From Verrucosispora sp. NA02020 (GTDB taxonomy: Bacteria > Actinomycetota > Actinomycetes > Mycobacteriales > Micromonosporaceae), in NCBI RefSeq assembly GCF_013364215.1, contig NZ_CP054923.1, forward strand, positions 1,674,001 to 1,738,000: DNA of 64,000 bases, written 5' to 3'. The position numbers and the translations under genes were made by a program. The notes beneath the pieces were generated by a model. That model searched no databases, had not been told where the DNA came from, and worked only from the letters and a program-made list of their open reading frames with translations. This document shows positions 58,060 through 64,000 of the stretch, piece by piece. How positions within the stretch are numbered: position 1 is the first letter of the stretch; each line of letters begins with the position of its first letter.

Positions 58060-58107
58060 AGGAAGGGTCCCCTGCTAACGCCTACGGCATAGCAGGGGAC
58101 CCTTCCT
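58060..58107. repeat. Dispersed palindrome, AGGAAGGGTCCCC family (copy 3)
   Basis: AGGAAGGGTCCCCTGCTA and complement around a centre of about 12 bases, 6 bases after the ilvE stop and facing the convergent phosphatase gene. Likely two-way terminator. Confidence 0.8.
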
Positions 58108-58189
58108 CACATCCCGACGGCGCGACGTCCTCCGCACGGCGAGGGCGCGTCCTCGACAGGGTGAGCGGGTCGTCGAGGTGCGCGGCAGG

Positions 58190-58927
58190 CTAGGCGAGCA
58201 GGTGGGTGCGCAGGGCGGTGAGCTGCTCGTCGGTGACCCCGGCGTGCCGCAGGTAGTCCTCGACCGAGCCGTGGCCCGCGCGGATCTCGGTGAGGAAGAG
58301 CAGCATCGCCTCGGACGGCGAGGACAGGAACGGCGCCGGCAGCGGCGCGGCGTCGGGCAGGGTGGCGGCGACCCACGCGCTGAACCGTTGCGAGGCCTCG
58401 GTGCTCAGCGCGTAGTCCGACGCGATCTCCTCGTCGTCGACGCCGAGCACGGCGAGGGTCAGCCCGCAGACGATCCCGGTGCGGTCCTTGCCGGCCACGC
58501 AGTGCACCACCACCGGGCTGTTCGCCGCGTCGGCGATCAGCCCGATCGCCTCGGCCAGCCCGGCGGTGCCGGTACGGGCCAGGTCGGCGTACCGGTCGGC
58601 GAGGTAGCGGGCCAGGTCGGTGTGGGACTCGTCCAGCCCGGCCCACTCCGCGTGCTCGGGATGGATGTTGCGGTAGGTCAACCCGTCGAAGTCGGGGACC
58701 CGGCCGTCGCGTTCGACCTCGTGCGGCCGCCGCAGGTCGATGACGGTGCGGACACCGAGCGCCGCGAAGGCGTCCCGGTCGCCGTCGTCGATGCGGTGCA
58801 GCGAGTCGGAGCGGTAGAGCCGGCCGGTGCGTACGGTGCGACCGTCGTGTCCCCGATAACCGCCGACGTCTCGGAAGTTGAACGTGGTGGTGAACGGGAT
58901 CCTGCGGTTGACCTCGATGGCGTCCAC
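58190..58927 (-). CDS. Tyrosine-type protein phosphatase (DSP/PtpB-like)
   Basis: 245 aa. P-loop HCVAGKDRTG with Cys143 and Arg149; N-terminal FNFRDVGGYRGHDGRTVRTG and VIDLRRPHEVERDG are typical of the bacterial PtpB-like phosphatases, which act on phosphotyrosine, phosphoserine or phosphoinositides. The K in the P-loop fits this subgroup. GTG 58927 is the likely start (GTG 58936 is possible). Convergent with ilvE. Confidence 0.88.
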   Translation of the reverse strand: MDAIEVNRRIPFTTTFNFRDVGGYRGHDGRTVRTGRLYRSDSLHRIDDGDRDAFAALGVRTVIDLRRPHEVERDGRVPDFDGLTYRNIHPEHAEWAGLDESHTDLARYLADRYADLARTGTAGLAEAIGLIADAANSPVVVHCVAGKDRTGIVCGLTLAVLGVDDEEIASDYALSTEASQRFSAWVAATLPDAAPLPAPFLSSPSEAMLLFLTEIRAGHGSVEDYLRHAGVTDEQLTALRTHLLA

Positions 58928-59000
58928 CCCTGTCACGGTAGACGGCCGGCGGGCGGATGCCCACCGGCCGTCAGGGCCGTACGCCCACGCGGGGGAGTCG

Positions 59001-59513
59001 TCAGCGGGGAGCGCCGGGCGGAGTGGCGGCGTACGTGTCGTTGTAGTAGCCGCCGAGCTTGTCGCGGTACGCCGGGTCGGTGGCCGTCTCGTCGTACTCC
59101 GGAGCGGCCTTGATCTGGTCCTTCTCGCGGTCGACGTAGACCTTCTGCTCCTCGTGGTCGACGTGGTTGACGGTGCCGGCGGGCAGCATGACCTTCTTGC
59201 CGAAGATCCACGGCCCGGTGTCGACGACCAGGTAGCTCGCGTTGACCTCGGCGCTGTTGCTGTCGATCTTGCCGATCGACCCGTCGGTGGCCTCGACCTT
59301 GTAGCCGACCAGGTTGGCGCCGGCCACCCCGGCCTCGTCCCGGTAGCTCCACGGGTCGAAGGCGCCGGCGGGGGCGCCGCCGGGCACCGTCCCCTGGTCG
59401 CCCTGGATGGTGACGTCCTCGCTCGACACCGCGCGCAGCGTCGGGTCGGACGGGGTGCCGTGCAGCGCCGGGTCGGGCGTGGCGTGCGTGCTGTCCGGGT
59501 TGAGCCTGTCCAT
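59001..59513 (-). CDS. PRC-barrel domain protein
   Basis: 170 aa. An N-terminal flexible region precedes a PRC-barrel (GANLVGYKVEATDGSIGKID, SYLVVDTGPWIFGKKVMLPAG) and a Tyr-rich tail (EYDETATDPAYRDKLGGYYN). PRC-barrels bind proteins or RNA; the stand-alone kind is often stress-induced in actinomycetes. ATG 59513 after GGCAGGAGAG. Divergent from the cimA leader. Confidence 0.88.
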   Translation of the reverse strand: MDRLNPDSTHATPDPALHGTPSDPTLRAVSSEDVTIQGDQGTVPGGAPAGAFDPWSYRDEAGVAGANLVGYKVEATDGSIGKIDSNSAEVNASYLVVDTGPWIFGKKVMLPAGTVNHVDHEEQKVYVDREKDQIKAAPEYDETATDPAYRDKLGGYYNDTYAATPPGAPR

Positions 59514-59690
59514 GGGATCTCTCCTGCCCCGACTGTGACCAGCCGTCTCGGAGGTAGTGGTTCGCTGTCCCGGAGACACGTACCCGGGGCGAAGTCTCCT
59601 ACACCCGTTGCGGGGAATCCACCTCGATGTCCGTCCCGACATGTGGATTGTTTCTCCCACGGGCTGTCCGAGAGTGGCAGAGTACCCACC

Positions 59691-59723
59691 GTGACCAGCA
59701 CCGCCCTCATTATTGGCAACTAG
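59691..59723 (+). CDS. cimA leader peptide
   Basis: 10 aa, MTSTALIIGN, GTG start with Leu-Ile-Ile codons in the middle. CAGAGT lies 7 bases before the GTG, so it may be leaderless. The last base of its TAG stop is the first base of the next hairpin. Reads branched-chain tRNA charging. Inferred, but the Ile-Ile pair before an isoleucine gene is telling. Confidence 0.7.
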   Translation: MTSTALIIGN

Positions 59724-59782
59724 CGCGCCGGCTCTCCCTCCGCCGAGCGCGCAGACCTCCCGCATCCGCGGGGGGTCTTTTT
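59723..59782 (+). promoter_or_regulatory. Transcription attenuator of cimA
   Basis: First hairpin 59723-59752: GCGCGC plus CGGC pairing with GCCG-A-GCGCGC around a 9-base loop. Second 59754-59777: GACCTCCCGC against GCGGGGGGTC with loop ATCC (one G-U pair), followed by TTTTT (59778-59782). Same order and spacing as at ilvB. It lies 38 bases before cimA. Confidence 0.78.
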
Positions 59783-59820
59783 GTTGCGTCGGCCGGTGCC
59801 TGTACGAAGGGATCTCCCCC

Positions 59821-61404
59821 ATGACGTTCCAGGTCTACGACACGACCCTGCGCGACGGTGCCCAGCGCGAGGGGGTCAGCTACTCGGTGGTCGACAAGCT
59901 CGCGGTGGCCCGGCTGCTCGACGAGTTCGGCGTCGGCTTCATCGAGGGTGGGTGGCCGGGTGCGGTGCCGAAGGACACCGAGTTCTTCCGCCGGGCGCGT
60001 ACCGAACTCGACCTGAAGCACGCGGTGCTGGTCGCCTTCGGCGCCACCCGCCGGGCCGGCTCGGTCGCCGCCGACGACCCGCAGGTGCGCGGCCTGCTCG
60101 ACGCGCAGACCCCGGCGATCGCCCTGGTGGCCAAGGCCGACCTGCGGCACGTCGAGCGGGCGCTGCGTACCACCGCCAAGGAGAACCTGGCGATGATCCA
60201 CGACACGGTGACCCACCTGGTCGCCGAGGGGCGGCGGGTCTTCGTCGACGGCGAGCACTTCTACGACGGCTACCGCCACGACCCGGCGTACACCGCCACG
60301 GTGGTGGAGACGGCGCTGGCGGCCGGGGCGGAGCGGTTCGTGCTCTGCGACACCAACGGCGGGATGCTGCCCTCCTGGGTGACCGCGGCCATCTCCGACC
60401 TCACCGACCGGATCGGGGTCGCACCCGAGGTGCTCGGCATGCACGCGCAGAACGACACCGGGTGCGCGGTCGCCAACACCCTCGCCGCCGTCGAGGCGGG
60501 CGTCCGGCACGTGCAGGGCACCGCCAACGGGTACGGCGAGCGGCCGGGCAATGCCGACATCTTCGCCGTCGCGGCGAACCTCCAGCTCAAGCTCGGGCTG
60601 CCGGTCCTACCGGAGGGCTGCCTGGAGCAGATGGTGCGGGTCTCCCACGCCATCGCCGAGATCGCCAACATCGCCCCCGACACCCACCAGGCGTATGCCG
60701 GGGCCGCCGCCTTCGCTCACAAGGCGGGGCTGCACGCGAGTGCGATCAAGGTGGATCCGCTGCTCTACAACCACGTCGAACCCGAGGTGGTGGGCAACGA
60801 CATGCGGATCCTGGTCACCGAGATGGCCGGCCGGGCCAGCATCGAGCTCAAGAGTCGTGAGCTGGGGCTGGATCTGGCCGGCCATCCGGAGACGCTGTCC
60901 CGGGTCACCAACCGGGTCAAGGAACTGGAGGCCGGTGGCTGGTCGTTCGAGGCCGCCGACGCCTCGTTCGAGCTGCTGGTCCGCTCCGAACTGCCGGACG
61001 CGGCACCGGCGCGGCCGTTCGCGCTGGAGTCGTACCGGGTGCTGGTCGAGCACCGCGAGGACGGCGCGGTGGTCTCCGAGGCGACCGTCAAGATCCGGGT
61101 ACGCGGTGAGCGGGTGATCGCCACGGCGGAGGGCAACGGCCCGGTCAACGCGCTCGACGAGGCGCTGCGCGTCGGCCTCGGACGGCACTACCCGGAGCTG
61201 CGCGACTTCGAGCTGGCCGACTACAAGGTCCGCATCCTGGAGGGCAGCCACGGCACCGGCGCGGTCACCCGGGTGCTGGTCGAGACCGCCGACGGCCGGG
61301 GCGGTGGCTGGACCACCGTCGGCGTGCACCCCAACGTGGTCGAGGCGAGCTGGCACGCCCTGGTCGACGCGCTGACGTACGGCCTCGACCGGGCCCGCGT
61401 GTAA
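59821..61404 (+). CDS. cimA: (R)-citramalate synthase
   Basis: 527 aa, HMGL-like TIM barrel plus C-terminal LeuA-type allosteric domain. It condenses pyruvate and acetyl-CoA to citramalate, entering isoleucine synthesis without threonine. Motifs: DTTLRDGAQREG, HAQNDTGCAVANTLAAVEAG, and HKAGLHASAIKVDP. The length and RDGAQREG start fit CimA rather than LeuA or homocitrate synthase, but related (R)-citramalate-type annotations rest on homology. The preceding attenuator with Ile codons supports the isoleucine role. Confidence 0.93.
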   Translation: MTFQVYDTTLRDGAQREGVSYSVVDKLAVARLLDEFGVGFIEGGWPGAVPKDTEFFRRARTELDLKHAVLVAFGATRRAGSVAADDPQVRGLLDAQTPAIALVAKADLRHVERALRTTAKENLAMIHDTVTHLVAEGRRVFVDGEHFYDGYRHDPAYTATVVETALAAGAERFVLCDTNGGMLPSWVTAAISDLTDRIGVAPEVLGMHAQNDTGCAVANTLAAVEAGVRHVQGTANGYGERPGNADIFAVAANLQLKLGLPVLPEGCLEQMVRVSHAIAEIANIAPDTHQAYAGAAAFAHKAGLHASAIKVDPLLYNHVEPEVVGNDMRILVTEMAGRASIELKSRELGLDLAGHPETLSRVTNRVKELEAGGWSFEAADASFELLVRSELPDAAPARPFALESYRVLVEHREDGAVVSEATVKIRVRGERVIATAEGNGPVNALDEALRVGLGRHYPELRDFELADYKVRILEGSHGTGAVTRVLVETADGRGGGWTTVGVHPNVVEASWHALVDALTYGLDRARV

Positions 61405-61464
61405 CACCGCACCCGGCTGCTCCCGCCCGCACCCCTCGCACGCGCGCGGCGGGCGCGGCCGGGG

Positions 61465-61520
61465 TGTTAGCAGGGGTCCCCTGCTATCGCCTGGTGCACT
61501 AAAAGGGTCCCTTCCTTACA
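61465..61520. repeat. Dispersed palindrome family, rearranged (copy 4)
   Basis: The left part is itself palindromic (TAGCAGGGGTCCCCTGCTA) and the right part is the usual AAAGGGTCCCTTCCTTACAC. It is a variant or hybrid of the family between the convergent ends of cimA and the next gene. Likely terminator. Confidence 0.65.
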
Positions 61521-61535
61521 CCGGCGGCGTCCGCG

Positions 61536-62528
61536 TCACGCGGCAGCGGGTGCGGGCAGGTGGAGGTCGGCGAGGACCATCCGGTGGTCGCTGCCGGGTA
61601 GCGGATGCACCGTCACGGCGCGTACCGCGATCCGGCGGTCGACCAGCACGTGGTCGATCACGACCGGTGGGATCGGGTCGCCGTCGTACGGTCCCCAGGT
61701 GCCGGTGAGCCCGGCGCCGACCGAGGCGGCGGCGTCGGCGTACCCGGTGCGCAGCAGGGCGCGCAACGGACTGTGGTCGAGGGTGGCGTTGAAGTCGCCG
61801 GCGAGGACGCTCAGCGGCCCGTCCGGGGTGGCCGCGGGTTGGGCCGCCAGGTCGGCGCGCCAGCCGGGCACCTGGTCCACCGCGTACGGGGCGGCCGGGT
61901 GGACCGACTCGACGCGGACGGCAGGCGCCCCGGGCACCGCCACCGTCGCGTACGCCTGGGTGAAGCTCCAGCCGCCACGGAGCTGGCGGACACCACCGTC
62001 GCCGATCGGGTGGCGGGCGTAGAGGCCGGAGCCCGGCGTGCCGTCCATCGCGTTGAGCTGCCGGTGGGGGAGCAGGTCCGCCAGGCCCAGTCGGTCCAGG
62101 TCGGCCTGCGCCTGCGGGGTGAACTCCTGCATCACCAGCACGTCCACCCGCGCCTCGCGGACCAGCGCGACGACCGCCCGTGGGTCGGCGGCTCCGGCGA
62201 GCAGGTTGGCGGTGAGCACGCGCAGCTCCGGTCCGTCGACCGTCGGCTGCGGCGAGGGTAGTGCGCGGGGCACCACCACCGCGAGCAGCGCCGCCGTGGT
62301 CACCGCCGCGACCACCGCCGGCCAGCGGCGTCGGAGGGCGACCGCGAGCACCAGCGGGACCAGGCTGCCGAGCAGCGCGTACGGCGTGAAGGCCAGCGCC
62401 TGCACCAACGGTCCCCGGTCCAGCCCGGCCAGCCGGACGACCGCCCACCCGGCCCCGGGGGCGACGGCGAGCCAGCAGAGCACGGTACGTCCGGAAAACT
62501 CCGACGGTCGGCCGAGGAAGATCGCCAC
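61536..62528 (-). CDS. Membrane-anchored endonuclease/exonuclease/phosphatase (EEP) family protein
   Basis: 330 aa. Three hydrophobic helices in the first 90 residues, then an EEP domain with LRVLTANLLAGAADP, the metal-binding Glu in VLVMQEFTPQAQADL, VLAGDFNATLDHSPLRALL and the catalytic His in GSDHRMVLADL. The catalytic domain should be extracellular. GTG 62528 is chosen because TACCCT lies 7 bases before it; TTG 62594 would extend it by 22 residues. Substrate (DNA, phospholipid, other) unknown. Confidence 0.85.
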   Translation of the reverse strand: MAIFLGRPSEFSGRTVLCWLAVAPGAGWAVVRLAGLDRGPLVQALAFTPYALLGSLVPLVLAVALRRRWPAVVAAVTTAALLAVVVPRALPSPQPTVDGPELRVLTANLLAGAADPRAVVALVREARVDVLVMQEFTPQAQADLDRLGLADLLPHRQLNAMDGTPGSGLYARHPIGDGGVRQLRGGWSFTQAYATVAVPGAPAVRVESVHPAAPYAVDQVPGWRADLAAQPAATPDGPLSVLAGDFNATLDHSPLRALLRTGYADAAASVGAGLTGTWGPYDGDPIPPVVIDHVLVDRRIAVRAVTVHPLPGSDHRMVLADLHLPAPAAA

Positions 62529-62904
62529 AGCAGGCAGGGTAGCTGCCGCCCGCCGACCGGCGGAGATCCATTGCGTACGCGAGCGACCGAACAATTCTCA
62601 CTCCTCATTCGTGAATGCGCCTCTCACAATTAGTGGTGATGATCCGACATTGCCCCAAAGCGTGAAGGGTTATTGACCGACGGTATTTTCCGGTGTTACG
62701 TTCCTGCTGGTCGGGTGGTCGCGATCAGGGAGATTTTCCCAGCTCAGAGCGCATGTCGATCATCGAGTAGAGCCGTTTGCGAGTGCACGAGAAAATGCAG
62801 CATCCGGCGTTCGAAGGTCATTGCGGCCCGACGAGGAAAAAGGCAATATCCGCCCCGCGTGTCGCGGGTCGGCGTATCCCCACGGTCACCAAGGGAGACC
62901 TGTC
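62529..62904. other. Intergenic region with long 5' leader
   Basis: 376 bases, A/T-richer than average, between two divergent genes. It holds a promoter for the secreted protein and leaves an untranslated leader of about 195 bases. No known riboswitch class was recognised in the leader. Confidence 0.5.
62673..62701 (+). promoter_or_regulatory. Candidate promoter of the secreted protein gene
   Basis: TTGACC (62673-62678), 17-base spacer, TTACGT (62696-62701). Good -35, acceptable -10. It implies a long leader. Confidence 0.45.
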
Positions 62905-63399
62905 ATGACCAGATTTTTCCGACGTAAGGCGGCCGCGGTGTCGATCGCGGCCCTGGCCCTGGCCCTCGCCGGCGGTGGTATCGCCGCGGCGAAGCCCACC
63001 GTGGCGGGCAACCAGCCCACCGCCCGCGCCACCGCGCAGCAGCCGGCGGTCACCACCGCCTCGATGAACAGCGCCCGGGCCCTGCTGGCCAAGGGTGAGG
63101 TCGCCGCGGCCAGCACCTCCGGGTACGCGACGGCGGTCAACGCCAACGGCACCAAGGCCCGCGGCGACGGGGTCGTGATCAAGTACGGCGTCGGCCAGTA
63201 CGAGGTGCAGTACGGCAGCAACGTCGCCTCGGGCATCTACGTGGCGACGATCGGCCAGGCGGGCTCGTGCTGCGTCCCGCCCGCCGGGGAGGTCTCGGTG
63301 GCACCCCGGCTGCTCACCCCGAACGGGGTGTTCATCCAGACGCGCAACTCCGCCGGTGTTGCCGCCGACCTGCCGTTCTTCGTGATCGTGCACCGCTGA
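62905..63399 (+). CDS. Small secreted protein, function unknown
   Basis: 164 aa. ATG 62905 after AAGGGAG. Signal peptide RKAAAVSIAALALALAGG with likely cleavage after IAAAKP or nearby. The mature part is Ala/Thr/Val-rich and looks like a short beta-domain (VVIKYGVGQYEVQYGSNVAS, GVFIQTRNSAGVAADLPFFV). A Cys-Cys pair (GSCCVPPAG) may form a vicinal disulfide. No family recognised. Confidence 0.75.
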   Translation: MTRFFRRKAAAVSIAALALALAGGGIAAAKPTVAGNQPTARATAQQPAVTTASMNSARALLAKGEVAAASTSGYATAVNANGTKARGDGVVIKYGVGQYEVQYGSNVASGIYVATIGQAGSCCVPPAGEVSVAPRLLTPNGVFIQTRNSAGVAADLPFFVIVHR

Positions 63400-63410
63400 G
63401 CGTGGCACGT

Positions 63411-63445
63411 CCACCGGCCCCCACCCGTGCGGTGGGGGCCGGTGG
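63411..63445 (+). terminator. Hairpin after the secreted protein gene
   Basis: Perfect 15-bp stem (CCACCGGCCCCCACC and complement) with loop CGTGC, 12 bases after the stop. Strong terminator-type hairpin without a T-run. Confidence 0.75.
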
Positions 63446-63590
63446 TCGTTGCGTTCCCGGACGACCCACCCGACCGCTTTCGTGCCGTCCGGCCCGGTCC
63501 ACGCCGTAACGGTGACGCCCGACCCGTCTGGGCCGCCCAGGGCCGGTAATTCCGACGTTTGTCCGAGGCGCCCCTCGGGAAGCAAGCACC

Positions 63591-64000
63591 GTGACGGACA
63601 TCTCGGACACCATGGCCAGCCTGCCCAGCCCGGTCGATCCGGACGCGACCGCTGCGGAGCTGGACCAGACGCTCTTCGAGGTCAAACGCGTGATCGTCGG
63701 GCAGGATCGGCTCGTCGAGCGCCTGCTCACCGCCCTGATCGCCGACGGGCACTGTCTCCTGGAGGGCGTACCGGGGGTGGCCAAGACGCTCGCCGCGCAG
63801 ACCCTCGCCACGGTCGTCGGCGGCACCTTCTCCCGGATCCAGTTCACCCCCGACCTCGTCCCGTCGGACATCGTCGGCACCCGCATCTATCGGGCGTCGA
63901 AGGAGAGCTTCGACGTCGAACTCGGGCCGATCATGGCGAACCTGGTGCTCGCGGACGAGATCAACCGGGCCCCGGCCAAGGTGCAGTCCGCGCTGCTGGA
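63591..64000 (+). CDS. MoxR-family AAA+ ATPase (partial, 3' end outside window)
   Basis: Only the first 136 residues are present. N-terminal helix (AAELDQTLFEVKRVIVGQDRLVERLL), Walker A GVPGVAKT, and Walker B region LVLADEINRAPAKVQSALLE typical of MoxR. Such ATPases are chaperone-like and usually precede DUF58 and VWA-domain genes, which would lie to the right. GTG 63591 has a weak ribosome site (GGGAAGCAAG). Confidence 0.9.
   Translation, partial: MTDISDTMASLPSPVDPDATAAELDQTLFEVKRVIVGQDRLVERLLTALIADGHCLLEGVPGVAKTLAAQTLATVVGGTFSRIQFTPDLVPSDIVGTRIYRASKESFDVELGPIMANLVLADEINRAPAKVQSALL

Noticed and set aside
62702..62904. c-di-AMP (ydaO-type) riboswitch before the secreted protein
   Set aside because: Considered because such riboswitches precede secreted cell-wall proteins in actinobacteria, but I could not find the conserved core.

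Overview
The window is high-GC actinobacterial DNA. It is most likely Micromonospora or a close relative in Micromonosporaceae. The pointers are GTG starts in about half the genes, GatCAB in place of GlnRS, many TAGGCT-type -10 boxes placed directly before start codons, a WhiJ-like/DUF397 pair, and four copies of a dispersed palindrome built on AAGGAAGGGTCCC that I associate with Micromonospora and Salinispora genomes. The genus is an inference from memory.

Layout. 1-2.8 kb: ECF sigma factor with a zinc-binding anti-sigma factor (cut by the left edge), a secreted DUF4397 protein and a class E/F-type sortase. 2.8-9.9 kb: housekeeping run with a cysteine desulfurase, MnmA, a MetE-like protein, a VOC protein, an ADP-ribosylglycohydrolase and LigA. 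10-12.5 kb: GGDEF-EAL protein. 12.6-17.4 kb: gatC, gatA, an LPXTG surface protein, then gatB. 17.5-24.6 kb: AceE/transketolase-like ThDP enzyme, a repeat-rich intergenic region, a membrane metallophosphoesterase, a glucose/sorbosone dehydrogenase-like lipoprotein, a 2-hydroxyacid dehydrogenase and a PH-domain membrane protein. 24.8-27.1 kb: second, partly degenerate GGDEF-EAL protein. 27.1-34 kb: LacI-type regulator divergent from a sugar ABC importer and a beta-mannosidase. 34.3-41 kb: accessory island of lower GC with unknown small helical proteins, a WhiJ-like/DUF397 pair and a large protein carrying a duplicated zinc module. 41-43.9 kb: AraC-type regulator, VOC protein and a tandem dimer of one IS5-family element. 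43.9-61.4 kb: branched-chain amino acid region (ilvD, ilvB-ilvN-ilvC, serA, leuB, ilvE, cimA) interspersed with a third GGDEF-EAL protein, an ApbE-like protein, a tyrosine phosphatase and a PRC-barrel protein. 61.5-64 kb: EEP-family hydrolase, secreted protein and the start of a MoxR ATPase.

How the genes work together. CimA makes citramalate from pyruvate for the threonine-independent isoleucine route. LeuB, IlvBN, IlvC, IlvD and IlvE then supply common steps of Ile, Val and Leu synthesis; leuA, leuC and leuD are not in the window. Both ilvB and cimA are preceded by a very short leader peptide with branched-chain codons, a strong hairpin and a second hairpin with a T-run, so both look controlled by transcription attenuation. 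The importer and beta-mannosidase form an operon for uptake and hydrolysis of mannosides.

Most notable observations: the paired attenuators; the IS dimer that landed inside the ilvD stop codon, regenerated the stop and separated ilvD from its terminator-like palindrome; the three related small helical proteins in the island; the duplicated cysteine module; and a perfect 45-bp palindrome at 37532-37576.
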